DNA of 64,000 nucleotides, from the NCBI RefSeq assembly GCF_018919215.1, contig NZ_JAHLQK010000001.1:652430-716429 (forward strand), in the 5' to 3' direction. The stretch is from Alkaliphilus flagellatus. Lineage in GTDB: Bacteria; Bacillota; Clostridia; Peptostreptococcales; Natronincolaceae. The notes beneath the pieces are model-generated. The model did no database searches. It saw only the letters and a program-made list of their open reading frames with translations, and had not been told where the DNA came from. Made by a program: the position numbers and the translations under genes. This document shows positions 18,590 to 26,270 of the stretch, piece after piece; within the stretch, counting starts at the first letter, position 1, and every line of letters starts with the position of its first letter.

Positions 18590-19627
18590 ATGGAAAAGCA
18601 TAATTATTTAAAAATATTTCCACTACTACTAATGACATTGATGATAACAATATCTATATCCTTAGTTATTGGAGTGGCTAATGTAACTATTATTGATAGT
18701 ATAAAAATCATTTTAAAAACCATTCCTATAATAGGAGATTATATTGATGTTTCAAATATACAAAAATCTCATATTGCGATTATACAAAACATTCGACTAC
18801 CAAGGGTATTACTTTCTTTTCTAGTTGGATATGGGTTATCAATTGTAGGCGTAGCTTTTCAAGGAATGTTAAAGAATCCTATGGCTGATCCTTTTATAGT
18901 GGGTACTTCTTCAGGAGCAGCTTTAGGAGCTTCTATAGCTATTTTGCTAAAGTTAAATAAAATGTTTTTTGGTATAGGAATTGTATCTATATTTGCATTT
19001 ACAGGTGCTTTGCTAGCTACATTAATTGTATATAATATGGCTAGAATAAAGGGAAAAGTACCAGTAACTACATTATTATTAGCAGGAATTGCTACAGGGC
19101 AGTTTTTTACTGCTATAATGTCGTTTATAATGACAATTTCAACAAGAGATGTAAGTACAATTATTTTCTGGACAATGGGAAGTTTTTCAGGAAGAGGATG
19201 GAATCATATACAAATAGCTATAATACCAGTTTTATTGGGTAGTATCATAATATATATTTTTTCAAAGGACTTAAATATTATGTTATTAGGTGAGGATAGT
19301 GCACAAAATATGGGAGTTGAAACAGAAAAGGTTAAAAAAGTAATTTTAATTACCAGTGTATTAATAACAGCTTTTTTAGTTTCTGTTAGCGGAATAATCG
19401 GTTTTGTAGGCCTTATTGTGCCTCATATGGTTCGTTTACTTATGGGTCCGGATCATCGTATTCTTATACCTGCTAGTGGACTAGTAGGAGGAATATTTTT
19501 AATTGTTGCAGATACTTTATCAAGAACGATTATTGCACCTACTGAAGTGCCTGTTGGTATTATTACTGCTTTAGCAGGAGGGCCTTTTTTTATTTACTTG
19601 CTTAGGAAAACAAAACGAACAGTATAG
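18590..19627 (+). CDS. btuC: Cobalamin ABC transporter permease (FecCD family)
   Basis: 345 residues with about ten membrane helices. FecCD/BtuC hallmarks: IRLPRVLLSFLVGYGLSIVG, GMLKNPMADPFIVGTSSGA, GFVGLIVPHMVRLLMGPDHR (coupling region contacting the ATPase) and EVPVGIITALAGGPFFIYLL at the C-terminus. It forms the homodimeric channel of the importer. Lies 50 bases after btuF and 11 before btuD in one operon under the riboswitch. Confidence 0.93.
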   Translation: MEKHNYLKIFPLLLMTLMITISISLVIGVANVTIIDSIKIILKTIPIIGDYIDVSNIQKSHIAIIQNIRLPRVLLSFLVGYGLSIVGVAFQGMLKNPMADPFIVGTSSGAALGASIAILLKLNKMFFGIGIVSIFAFTGALLATLIVYNMARIKGKVPVTTLLLAGIATGQFFTAIMSFIMTISTRDVSTIIFWTMGSFSGRGWNHIQIAIIPVLLGSIIIYIFSKDLNIMLLGEDSAQNMGVETEKVKKVILITSVLITAFLVSVSGIIGFVGLIVPHMVRLLMGPDHRILIPASGLVGGIFLIVADTLSRTIIAPTEVPVGIITALAGGPFFIYLLRKTKRTV

Positions 19628-19638
19628 GTGGTTATTGT

Positions 19639-20430
19639 ATGGGAAAATGTATTGAAACAAAGGATTTAGTATTTCTTTACGATGAAAGGGTAATCTTAGA
19701 TGATATTAATTTAAAGATTACAAAAGGCAGTATTATAACAATGATAGGACCTAATGGTTCAGGAAAATCAACATTATTAAAAAATTTAGCATCAACTTTA
19801 ATGCCTAAAGGTGGAACTGTTCTACTAGATAATAGAGAATTAAAAAGTTATCCATTAAAGGAATTAGCTCGTGAAATAGCTGTAGTTCCACAGAATACAA
19901 ATATTGAATATGATTTTACTGTTCATGAAATTGTTTTAATGGGTAGAAATCCTTATGTGGGGAGATTCCAACAGGAAACTTTTAAAGATATTGCTATAGT
20001 AAAGGAAGCAATGGAAAGAACGAATACATGGCATTTGAGAGATAGAAGTATAAATCAGTTAAGTGGTGGGGAAAGTCAAAGGGTAGTTATTGCAAGAGCA
20101 TTAGCTCAAGAGCCACAGATTCTCTTGTTAGACGAACCTACTGCAGCATTAGATATGCATCATCAAATAGAAATATTAGATCTATTAAAGGTATTAAATG
20201 AAGAAAAAGGGGTAACTATTATTATGGCACTTCATGATATAAATTTAGCTGCCCGCTATAGTAAACAAATACTACTTCTTCATAAAGGTACAAAAATTAT
20301 AATGGGAAGTCCAGATCAAGTAATAACAAAAGAAAATTTGCAAAAAGCCTATAGTATAGACATGATTGTAGATAAAAATGAATATACCAATTCTTTGCAG
20401 GTTATTCCTTTGTCGACTTTAAGGTTTTAG
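19639..20430 (+). CDS. btuD: Cobalamin ABC transporter ATP-binding protein
   Basis: 263 residues. Walker A GPNGSGKST (37-45), Q-loop VVPQNT, signature LSGGESQRV, Walker B ILLLDEPTAALD and switch His in ALHDINLAARY. This is the ATPase of the FecE/BtuD type that powers import. The last gene of the operon; it converges with the Fur-family gene, 12 bases between the stops. Confidence 0.93.
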   Translation: MGKCIETKDLVFLYDERVILDDINLKITKGSIITMIGPNGSGKSTLLKNLASTLMPKGGTVLLDNRELKSYPLKELAREIAVVPQNTNIEYDFTVHEIVLMGRNPYVGRFQQETFKDIAIVKEAMERTNTWHLRDRSINQLSGGESQRVVIARALAQEPQILLLDEPTAALDMHHQIEILDLLKVLNEEKGVTIIMALHDINLAARYSKQILLLHKGTKIIMGSPDQVITKENLQKAYSIDMIVDKNEYTNSLQVIPLSTLRF

Positions 20431-20442
20431 AAAATAGCAAAA

Positions 20443-20865
20443 TTAAGAACTGGCCTTTTGTATACAATCAGAGCAGGTTCCATAAAAACATAATTGTTGT
20501 TTTTGAATTTGATACTTTGAAATATTTTGCACCTTAATAGTTAAATCTTCAAAAACATCATTATTTAAATCCTCGATTTTTGAACAATTGGTACAAATGA
20601 TATGTTGATGTTCTTCAGTTTTTCCATCATATCGAAAACTATTTTCTCCGATGTTTATTACCTGTATTAATCCTAACTTAGAAAATAACTCTAAAGATTT
20701 ATATACGGTTGCTAAGCTCATAGTAGGGTAAGTAGGAGATAACTTTTTAAATACAGCTTCAGCATTAGGATGATCTATAGATTCCTTAACTGTTTGATAT
20801 ACTGCCATACGTTGAGGCGTAATTTTACAACTATTAGATTTAAGTTCTTTTATTAAAATATCCAT
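20443..20865 (-). CDS. Fur/PerR family metalloregulator
   Basis: 140 residues: winged helix (ITPQRMAVYQTVKES, SLATVYKSLELFSKLGLIQ) followed by the dimerisation domain with metal ligands EHQHIICTNCSKIEDL and structural zinc cysteines CTNC and CSDC. It represses iron, zinc or peroxide-response genes depending on subtype; the KIED segment and overall pattern look PerR-like, but Fur or Zur cannot be excluded. I start it at ATG 20865, behind AAGGTGG; an upstream extension lacks a ribosome site. Its promoter region has a 14-bp palindrome, so autoregulation is likely. It is convergent with btuD rather than part of that operon. Confidence 0.85.
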   Translation of the reverse strand: MDILIKELKSNSCKITPQRMAVYQTVKESIDHPNAEAVFKKLSPTYPTMSLATVYKSLELFSKLGLIQVINIGENSFRYDGKTEEHQHIICTNCSKIEDLNNDVFEDLTIKVQNISKYQIQKQQLCFYGTCSDCIQKASS

Positions 20866-20887
20866 AATATGCACCACCTTAAAAATA

Positions 20888-20901
20888 ATAATAATTATTA
20901 T
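20888..20901. promoter_or_regulatory. Fur/PerR-box-like palindrome
   Basis: ATAATAATTATTAT is a perfect 14-bp palindrome just upstream of the regulator start. It resembles the PerR box core TTATAAT-N-ATTATAA and Fur boxes. The AT-rich setting makes chance occurrence possible. Confidence 0.5.
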
Positions 20902-21007
20902 ATACAATTATATCTTCATTATAGGATAATGTTAATTATTTGTCAATATAATATATGTAAAAAGTTCCAGAAAATTTTAATTTTGACATCATTGAAGGAG
21001 GATTACA

Positions 21008-21841
21008 ATGAAATATAAGCTTATAGTACTAGATATGGACGGTACATTACTTAATAGCAATAAAGAAGTTAGCATAGAAAATCAAAAGGCTTTAAAAAAA
21101 GCCCAGGATAGTGGAATCCAAGTTGCTATAGCTACTGGTAGAATATTTACATCTGCAAGATTTTATGCAAGATTATTAGGTATTAAAGCGCCTATTATTG
21201 CGTGTAATGGTGCTTTGGTTAGAGATGCAAATAGCAATGAAGTTCTTGATATTAATCCAATAGATAAAGAGGATGCTTTAAAGGTAATAGAAGTTTTTAA
21301 AAAATATAATGTTTATTTTCACATATATGATGAGGAAAAAATATATGTTGAAAAATTAGGATTTAGCTCTTCTATATATAGTGCTTGGAATGAAGATCAA
21401 AGTGATGAAAATAAAATTCATATAGAAAAATTAGAAGATACTATTGGTTATTTTAAAAATAACAATATAAATATATTAAAGCTAATGGCCGTTGATGACG
21501 ATAATACAAAAATGGATATTATAAAAAAAGAGTTAGAAGGAATTAATAGTATTACTATTGATAAATCATGGTATAACAACTTAGAAGTTATGAGCAAGGG
21601 AGTATCCAAGGGAAAAGGAATTGAGATGTTGAGAAAAATTTATAAAGTGGAGCCTGAAGAAATTATTGCTTTTGGAGATAATTTTAATGATTTGTCAATG
21701 AAGCACTATGTGGGGACATTTGTTGCGATGGAAAATGGAGAAGAGTACGTTAAAAAGCAAGCTCATTATGTTACTACTTCTAATAATGACAATGGGGTAG
21801 CAAAAGGGATAGAAAAACTTGTTTTAAATATAGAAAAATAA
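21008..21841 (+). CDS. Cof-type HAD-IIB hydrolase
   Basis: 277 residues. HAD motif I LDMDGTLLNS (nucleophile Asp9), motif II IATGR, motif III Lys in SKGKGIEML, motif IV FGDNFNDLSM. The C2B cap lies between about 80 and 190. These cytosolic phosphatases act on small phosphorylated metabolites such as sugar phosphates, flavin or PLP intermediates; the substrate cannot be deduced. RBS GAAGGAGG. Monocistronic, followed by a long hairpin. Confidence 0.9.
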   Translation: MKYKLIVLDMDGTLLNSNKEVSIENQKALKKAQDSGIQVAIATGRIFTSARFYARLLGIKAPIIACNGALVRDANSNEVLDINPIDKEDALKVIEVFKKYNVYFHIYDEEKIYVEKLGFSSSIYSAWNEDQSDENKIHIEKLEDTIGYFKNNNINILKLMAVDDDNTKMDIIKKELEGINSITIDKSWYNNLEVMSKGVSKGKGIEMLRKIYKVEPEEIIAFGDNFNDLSMKHYVGTFVAMENGEEYVKKQAHYVTTSNNDNGVAKGIEKLVLNIEK

Positions 21842-21902
21842 ATTTTAAAATATATTTTATAAATAATAAAGGAAAAAAATATAATATATAGAATATTCAT
21901 AT

Positions 21903-21954
21903 AATACAAGTAAATTTAATACAAAATATAATGTGTTAAATTTACTTGTATTTT
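21903..21954. terminator. Long hairpin, probable terminator of the HAD gene
   Basis: A perfect 17-bp stem (21903-21919 with 21936-21952), extended by a G-U pair and three further pairs, followed by TTTTC. The stem is AT-rich. Confidence 0.6.
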
Positions 21955-22031
21955 CTTATAGTCTAAGAAGGTATAAGTTTTTTGACTATTGAGAGATTTT
22001 TTAAAGCAGTAAAAGGATGGTAATATTTTAA

Positions 22032-22091
22032 GCACTTGAAAATTTAAAATGAATTTTAAGTGCGCCATGAGTCGATGCGATAGCATCAGAC
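22032..22091 (+). ncRNA. Structured 5' leader of the 5'-nucleotidase gene
   Basis: Two hairpins stand in tandem: GCACTTGAAAATT with AATTTTAAGTGC (22032-22063, one bulge) and GTCGATGC-GATA-GCATCAGAC (22071-22091, one bulged A). The second has a much higher GC content than the surroundings. It is 37 bases ahead of the start codon. I do not recognise a riboswitch class. Confidence 0.4.
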
Positions 22092-22127
22092 GAATTTTTA
22101 TATTAAATAAGAAGGGGTTGAGAAATT

Positions 22128-23897
22128 ATGGTAAATGTTTTTTCTAGAAAGAAGATAGCTATCTTCTTTGTGGTGCTAACTTTAATAATTAGCAGCTTGG
22201 GTGGAATTTTTACTTATGCTAATGAAGGAGTAGTTACCAAAATTACTATTTTCCATACTAATGATTTGCATGGAAGAATTCAAGAAAGCTCTAGTGAAAT
22301 TGGATATGCTAAAATTGCTGGATTAGTTAATAATTTTAGACAAAACAATCCAAATACCTTATTACTCGATGCAGGAGATACATTCCATGGTTTATCCATA
22401 GCGACATTAGAAAAGGGAGAAAGTGTAATTAAGGCAATGAATGCTTTAAAATATGATGCTATGGTTCCAGGTAATCATGACTTTAACTATGGGTATGAAA
22501 GACTATTAGAGTTAAAAGAAATGAGTAATTTTCCTTTAATATCAGCAAATATTAAAACAGAAAAAGGAGAAAATCTTTTAGATAAATATATTATTAAAGA
22601 AATAGATGGCGTAAAAGTAGGAATATTTGGTTTATCTACACCAGAGACTACATATAAAACTAATCCTAAAAATGTTGAAGGATTAGTTTTTGAAGATCCA
22701 TCAGAGATTGCAGCAAAAATGGTTGAAAAATTAAGAGAAGAAAAGGCAGATGTTATTATTGCTCTTGGACATTTAGGGATTGATGAAGAAAGTGTGGACA
22801 CTAGTATTAAAGTAGTAGAAGAAGTAAAAGGAATAGATATTTTTATTGATGGTCATAGTCATAGTACATTTGAAGAAGGGTTATTAGTGGGAGATACGCT
22901 TATTGCTAGTACAGGCGATTATGGTAAAAACATAGGTGTTGTTGAAATAAGTATTTTAGAAGGTAAAATAGTTGATAAATCGGCAAGTTTAGTTAGTAAA
23001 AAAGATTTTGAAGAAGTAGCCCCAGAAGAAGAAGTTCAAAATCTAATTGAATCTATAGCAGAAGGACAAAATGAAATTTTATCTGAAGTAATAGGGGAAG
23101 CAAAGGTGCGATTAGATGGAGAAAGGGAATTGGCAAGAGTTAAGGAAACTAATTTAGGAAACTTAGTTGGAGACATATTCCTACACTGGACAGATGCAGA
23201 TATTGCATTAGTAAACGGTGGAGGGATTAGAGCCTCAATAGAAGCAGGTAATATTACAACTGGAGATGTTGTTACTGTGTTCCCGTTTGGAAATACTTTA
23301 GTTGTAAAAAAACTAGATGGTGCGGCTATTAAGGCTGCTTTAGAACATGGAACAAAATCCTATCCGGAGTTAGCAGGTGGCTTTCCTCATGTAGCAGGAA
23401 TGAAATATGCAATTGATCTTTCTAAACCAGTAGGAGATCGTGTTGTAGATATAACAGTAAATGGAGATCCTTTGGACTTAAATAAAAAATATACTATGGC
23501 TACTAATGACTTTATTGCCGCTGGTGGCGATGGATATACAATGATTGCTGCTGGAGAACTAGTTAAAGAAATGATGACTATGGATGAGGCAGTAGTTAAT
23601 TATATAAAAGAAAAGAAAGTTATAGAGCCTAAACTAGAAGGACGAATTTTAGTTAAAGAAGTAGAAGAACAAAAAGAAGAGCAAGTAGAAGTAGTAGAAG
23701 AAGTAAAAGAAGTAAAAGAAGAGGTAGTAAAACCAGTTGTAAAAGAATCCATTGTTTATATTGTTAAACCAGGGGATTGGTTATCAAAGATTGCAATTAA
23801 ATATAATACAACTTGGCAAGAATTACAAAAAATCAATAATATTAAGAATGCAGATTTAATTTTCCCAGGACAAAAAATAATAATTCCTGCTAGCTAA
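22128..23897 (+). CDS. Secreted 5'-nucleotidase/UshA-family metallophosphoesterase with LysM domain
   Basis: 589 residues with a Sec signal peptide (positive N-terminus, hydrophobic 10-27, cleavage likely after TYANEG). The metallophosphatase domain has FHTNDLHGRI, DAGDTFHG, PGNHDFNYG, ALGHLG and DGHSHS, giving the dimetal site. The 5'-nucleotidase C-terminal domain contains NGGGIRASI, VFPFGNTLV and FIAAGGDGY. After a Glu/Lys/Val-rich linker (about 505-540) comes one LysM repeat (PGDWLSKIAIKYN to IIIPAS). It would hydrolyse extracellular nucleotides to salvage nucleoside and phosphate, while LysM holds it on peptidoglycan. RBS AAGGGGTTG. A terminator follows. Confidence 0.92.
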   Translation: MVNVFSRKKIAIFFVVLTLIISSLGGIFTYANEGVVTKITIFHTNDLHGRIQESSSEIGYAKIAGLVNNFRQNNPNTLLLDAGDTFHGLSIATLEKGESVIKAMNALKYDAMVPGNHDFNYGYERLLELKEMSNFPLISANIKTEKGENLLDKYIIKEIDGVKVGIFGLSTPETTYKTNPKNVEGLVFEDPSEIAAKMVEKLREEKADVIIALGHLGIDEESVDTSIKVVEEVKGIDIFIDGHSHSTFEEGLLVGDTLIASTGDYGKNIGVVEISILEGKIVDKSASLVSKKDFEEVAPEEEVQNLIESIAEGQNEILSEVIGEAKVRLDGERELARVKETNLGNLVGDIFLHWTDADIALVNGGGIRASIEAGNITTGDVVTVFPFGNTLVVKKLDGAAIKAALEHGTKSYPELAGGFPHVAGMKYAIDLSKPVGDRVVDITVNGDPLDLNKKYTMATNDFIAAGGDGYTMIAAGELVKEMMTMDEAVVNYIKEKKVIEPKLEGRILVKEVEEQKEEQVEVVEEVKEVKEEVVKPVVKESIVYIVKPGDWLSKIAIKYNTTWQELQKINNIKNADLIFPGQKIIIPAS

Positions 23898-23925
23898 TAA
23901 AAATAGAACTTAGTATAATAATAAA

Positions 23926-23957
23926 TAAAGGAGTAGTGGACTTTCCATTACTCCTTT
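23926..23957. terminator. Terminator between the nucleotidase and tyrS
   Basis: A 14-bp stem (AAAGGAGTAGTGGA with TCCATTACTCCTTT, one G-U pair) with a 3-nt loop and flanking T-run on the plus strand and A/T on the other; it can serve the plus-strand gene and perhaps tyrS from the other side. Confidence 0.75.
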
Positions 23958-24017
23958 TAAATATTCATTATATAGCTAAAATCTTTAATACATAGATTAT
24001 ATTAACATTAAATATTT

Positions 24018-25247
24018 TTAGTCGATTAATCTAATTTGATGGTAAGTTTTTTTACCTTTTTTAATCATTAATGTATCATCTTTAAAGAAATCAAGTGTGA
24101 TTAGAGTATTAATATCGGTTATTTTCTCATCGTTAATAACTATTCCACCTTGTTGTATTAGACGTCTACCTTCTCCACGAGATGGAATCAACTCAGCTTT
24201 AGATAGTAGAGTAATAACGTCTATACCATCTGTAAATTCACCTTTGGAAATCTCAGTTGATGGAACAGATCCACCTAAAGCGCCTTCACCAAATAGAGCT
24301 TTTGCAGCTTCTTCTGCTTTTTTAGCTTCTTCTTCTCCATGTACTAACTTTGTAACTTCAAAGGCAAGAACCTCTTTAGCTTTGTTTATTTCAGCTCCCT
24401 CAAGAGAACCTAGTCTTTTTACCTCATCCATAGGTAAAAAAGTAAGTAGAGAAAGACAGTTTTCAACATCAGCATCTGCAACATTTCTCCAGTATTGGTA
24501 GAACTCAAAAGGAGATGTTTTATTAGGATCTAACCAAACTGCTCCAGATTGAGTTTTGCCCATTTTTTGACCTTCACTTGTAGTTAGTAGTGTAAAGGTC
24601 ATTCCATATGCAGATTCACCTTCAACTCTTCTAATTAAGTCAGCACCTGCAATAATATTCGACCATTGATCATCTCCACCTAATTGTAGGCGACAACCAT
24701 ATCTTCTAAATAACTCTAAAAAGTCGTAGGACTGCATAATCATGTAGTTAAATTCAAAGAAAGATAATCCTTTTTCCATTCTATTTTTAAAGCATTCTGC
24801 TGTTAACATTCTATTAACAGAGAAGTGTCTACCTATTTCTCTAATAAAGGAAACATAGTTTAAGTCCAATAACCAATTAGCATTGTTTTCTATAATGGCG
24901 TTACCTTCTGATAAATCGATTAATCTTTTACTTTGTTCAATAAAACAATTAACATTATGCTGAATTGTTTCTGGAGTCATCATTTGCCTCATATCAGTTC
25001 TTCCAGATGGGTCACCAATCATTCCAGTACCACCACCTGCCAAGAATATAGGTCTATGTCCTGCTTTTTGAAGATGTGACATAGCCATAAGCTGTACAAA
25101 ATGGCCTACATGTAAGCTATCTGCTGTTGGATCAAAGCCTATATAGAAAGTAACTTTCTCTTTACCTAACATTTCTCTAATTTCATCTTCATGTGTAAAC
25201 TGTTTAACAAAACCACGTTGTTTTAAAACGTCAAAAACATTTTCCAT
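24018..25247 (-). CDS. tyrS: Tyrosine--tRNA ligase
   Basis: 409 residues, class I aminoacyl-tRNA synthetase. HIGH-type motif HVGH (46-49), KMSKS-type motif KMGKT (228-232), tyrosine pocket in GGDDQWSNI, and an S4 RNA-binding domain at the C-terminus ([14 protein letters not shown]). It charges tRNA-Tyr with tyrosine. RBS AGGAGG. Expression is governed by the T-box leader directly upstream on the same strand, whose specifier is a Tyr codon. Confidence 0.97.
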   Translation of the reverse strand: MENVFDVLKQRGFVKQFTHEDEIREMLGKEKVTFYIGFDPTADSLHVGHFVQLMAMSHLQKAGHRPIFLAGGGTGMIGDPSGRTDMRQMMTPETIQHNVNCFIEQSKRLIDLSEGNAIIENNANWLLDLNYVSFIREIGRHFSVNRMLTAECFKNRMEKGLSFFEFNYMIMQSYDFLELFRRYGCRLQLGGDDQWSNIIAGADLIRRVEGESAYGMTFTLLTTSEGQKMGKTQSGAVWLDPNKTSPFEFYQYWRNVADADVENCLSLLTFLPMDEVKRLGSLEGAEINKAKEVLAFEVTKLVHGEEEAKKAEEAAKALFGEGALGGSVPSTEISKGEFTDGIDVITLLSKAELIPSRGEGRRLIQQGGIVINDEKITDINTLITLDFFKDDTLMIKKGKKTYHQIRLID

Positions 25248-25293
25248 TTTAAATCCTCCTCTTTAAATTCATAAAAAGTATATTTTTTTATAC

Positions 25294-25538
25294 AAAAATA
25301 AAAGGGCTATCTAGTCCTAAAGGACGAGATAACCCGTGGTACCACCTTAATTTACATCAAATAGATGCCTCAATCCATTATAACGGATGGAAACCGGCGA
25401 AGCTTTTAACTCCACAACTCCAGAATGTAATTCATCTTACCATGTACTATAGATCTTTCACCAGCCGATCTACTCTCTAGAATTGTAACCATGGGGACTA
25501 CTTATTTCTTTCAATGTTTTAACAGTTAGTAGATATTT
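25294..25538 (-). ncRNA. T-box leader of tyrS (Tyr specifier)
   Basis: Reading the minus strand: an AG-bulge region AGAGAGTAGATC, a GGTGAAAG-type loop, a specifier loop GATGAATTACATTC with TAC (Tyr) at 25429-25427, and the T-box AAGGTGGTACCACGG at 25349-25335. It ends in a terminator whose arms are GGGTTATCTCGTCC and GGACTAGATAGCCC, followed by TTTTATTTTT. Uncharged tRNA-Tyr would stabilise the antiterminator and switch tyrS on (family mechanism). The specifier agrees with the downstream gene. Confidence 0.95.
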
Positions 25539-25544
25539 TGCCCC

Positions 25545-25573
25545 ATTATATCATGAATTAATCAATAATACAA
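25545..25573 (-). promoter_or_regulatory. Sigma-A promoter of the tyrS T-box transcript
   Basis: On the minus strand, -35 TTGTAT (25573-25568), spacer of 17, -10 TATAAT (25550-25545), about ten bases ahead of the first leader bases. Confidence 0.75.
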
Positions 25574-25593
25574 GACTATTTTATAGAATGAAG

Positions 25594-25617
25594 ATATTGT
25601 TATTTTTATAACAATAT
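25594..25617. promoter_or_regulatory. Rex-like operator upstream of the hydrogenase operon
   Basis: ATATTGTTAT-TTTT-ATAACAATAT, a perfect palindrome with 10-bp arms. Its core TTGTTA-N6-TAACAA has the half-sites and spacing of the clostridial Rex operator (TTGTTAA-N4-TTAACAA). Rex senses NADH/NAD, and an NADH-linked hydrogenase lies downstream. The position, about 35 bases upstream of the best -35 box, is further upstream than a simple repressor site. Confidence 0.55.
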
Positions 25618-25645
25618 ACAGAATATTTCAAATATACAGAATATT
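25613..25645. repeat. Tandem 15-bp palindromes before the hydrogenase promoter
   Basis: AATATACAGAATATT occurs twice (25613-25627 and 25631-25645), an 18-bp period. Each copy is an inverted repeat AATAT-ACAGA-ATATT. The second copy ends 3 bases before the -35 box, a typical activator or repressor location. Confidence 0.6.
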
Positions 25646-25648
25646 GAA

Positions 25649-25676
25649 TTGAATTATGTAATAAATTTGATATAAT
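25649..25676 (+). promoter_or_regulatory. Probable promoter of the hydrogenase operon
   Basis: -35 TTGAAT (25649-25654), spacer of 16, -10 TATAAT (25671-25676). The next gene begins at 25753. Confidence 0.6.
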
Positions 25677-25752
25677 AAATTAATGACATTTTAAGATGGA
25701 CATTAAAAATTATTTTACAAATTTAAAATATAAAAAGGATGGAGGGATTAAT

Positions 25753-26250
25753 ATGATGGATAATCAAAACTGTTGTTGTAATTATGGTGAAAGCAACAAC
25801 AATCTTATTATGGCTAAAGAAGAATTAAAAGCTTTTAAAGAAATGGAAGGAGGATTAATACCAGCACTACATAAGGTACAAGATATTTATGGATATCTTC
25901 CAGAGGAGGCTTTAAAGCTTATATCTGAAGAATTAGATGTACCCATAACTGATATTTATGGAGTAGCTTCTTTTTACTCTTTATTTTCATTGGTGCCTAA
26001 GGGTGAGCATGTAGTAAGTGTATGCTTAGGCACTGCATGTTATGTTAATGGTACTCAAAAAATTCTAGATAAACTAAGTGAGGAGTTAGAAGTAAAAGTA
26101 GGAAAGACAACTAGGGATGGTAAGTTTACATTGCAATCAACAAGATGTATAGGTGCTTGTGGATTAGCACCAGTAATAATGATAGATGAAAAGGTATATG
26201 GAAGGTTAATCCCTAATGATATTCCAAAGATATTAAAGGATTTTGAATAA
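25753..26250 (+). CDS. hydC: NADH-linked [FeFe] hydrogenase, NuoE-like [2Fe-2S] subunit
   Basis: 165 residues of the thioredoxin-like ferredoxin family (24-kDa complex I subunit, HydC of trimeric hydrogenases). [2Fe-2S] ligands are in CLGTAC (C-x4-C) and CIGAC (C-x3-C). The N-terminal helical region LIPALHKVQDIYGYLPEEAL is typical. I start it at ATG 25753, six bases after GGAGGG; an upstream ATG at 25696 has no such site. It passes electrons within HydABC. First gene of hydC-hydB-hydA, 20 bases before hydB. HndA is another name used for this subunit. Confidence 0.9.
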   Translation: MMDNQNCCCNYGESNNNLIMAKEELKAFKEMEGGLIPALHKVQDIYGYLPEEALKLISEELDVPITDIYGVASFYSLFSLVPKGEHVVSVCLGTACYVNGTQKILDKLSEELEVKVGKTTRDGKFTLQSTRCIGACGLAPVIMIDEKVYGRLIPNDIPKILKDFE

Positions 26251-26270
26251 GACTAAGGGGGGGATAAATA

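Noticed and set aside
24097-24501. Plus-strand 134-codon ORF inside tyrS
   Set aside because: Antisense shadow of tyrS with low-complexity Ser/Pro composition and no ribosome site.
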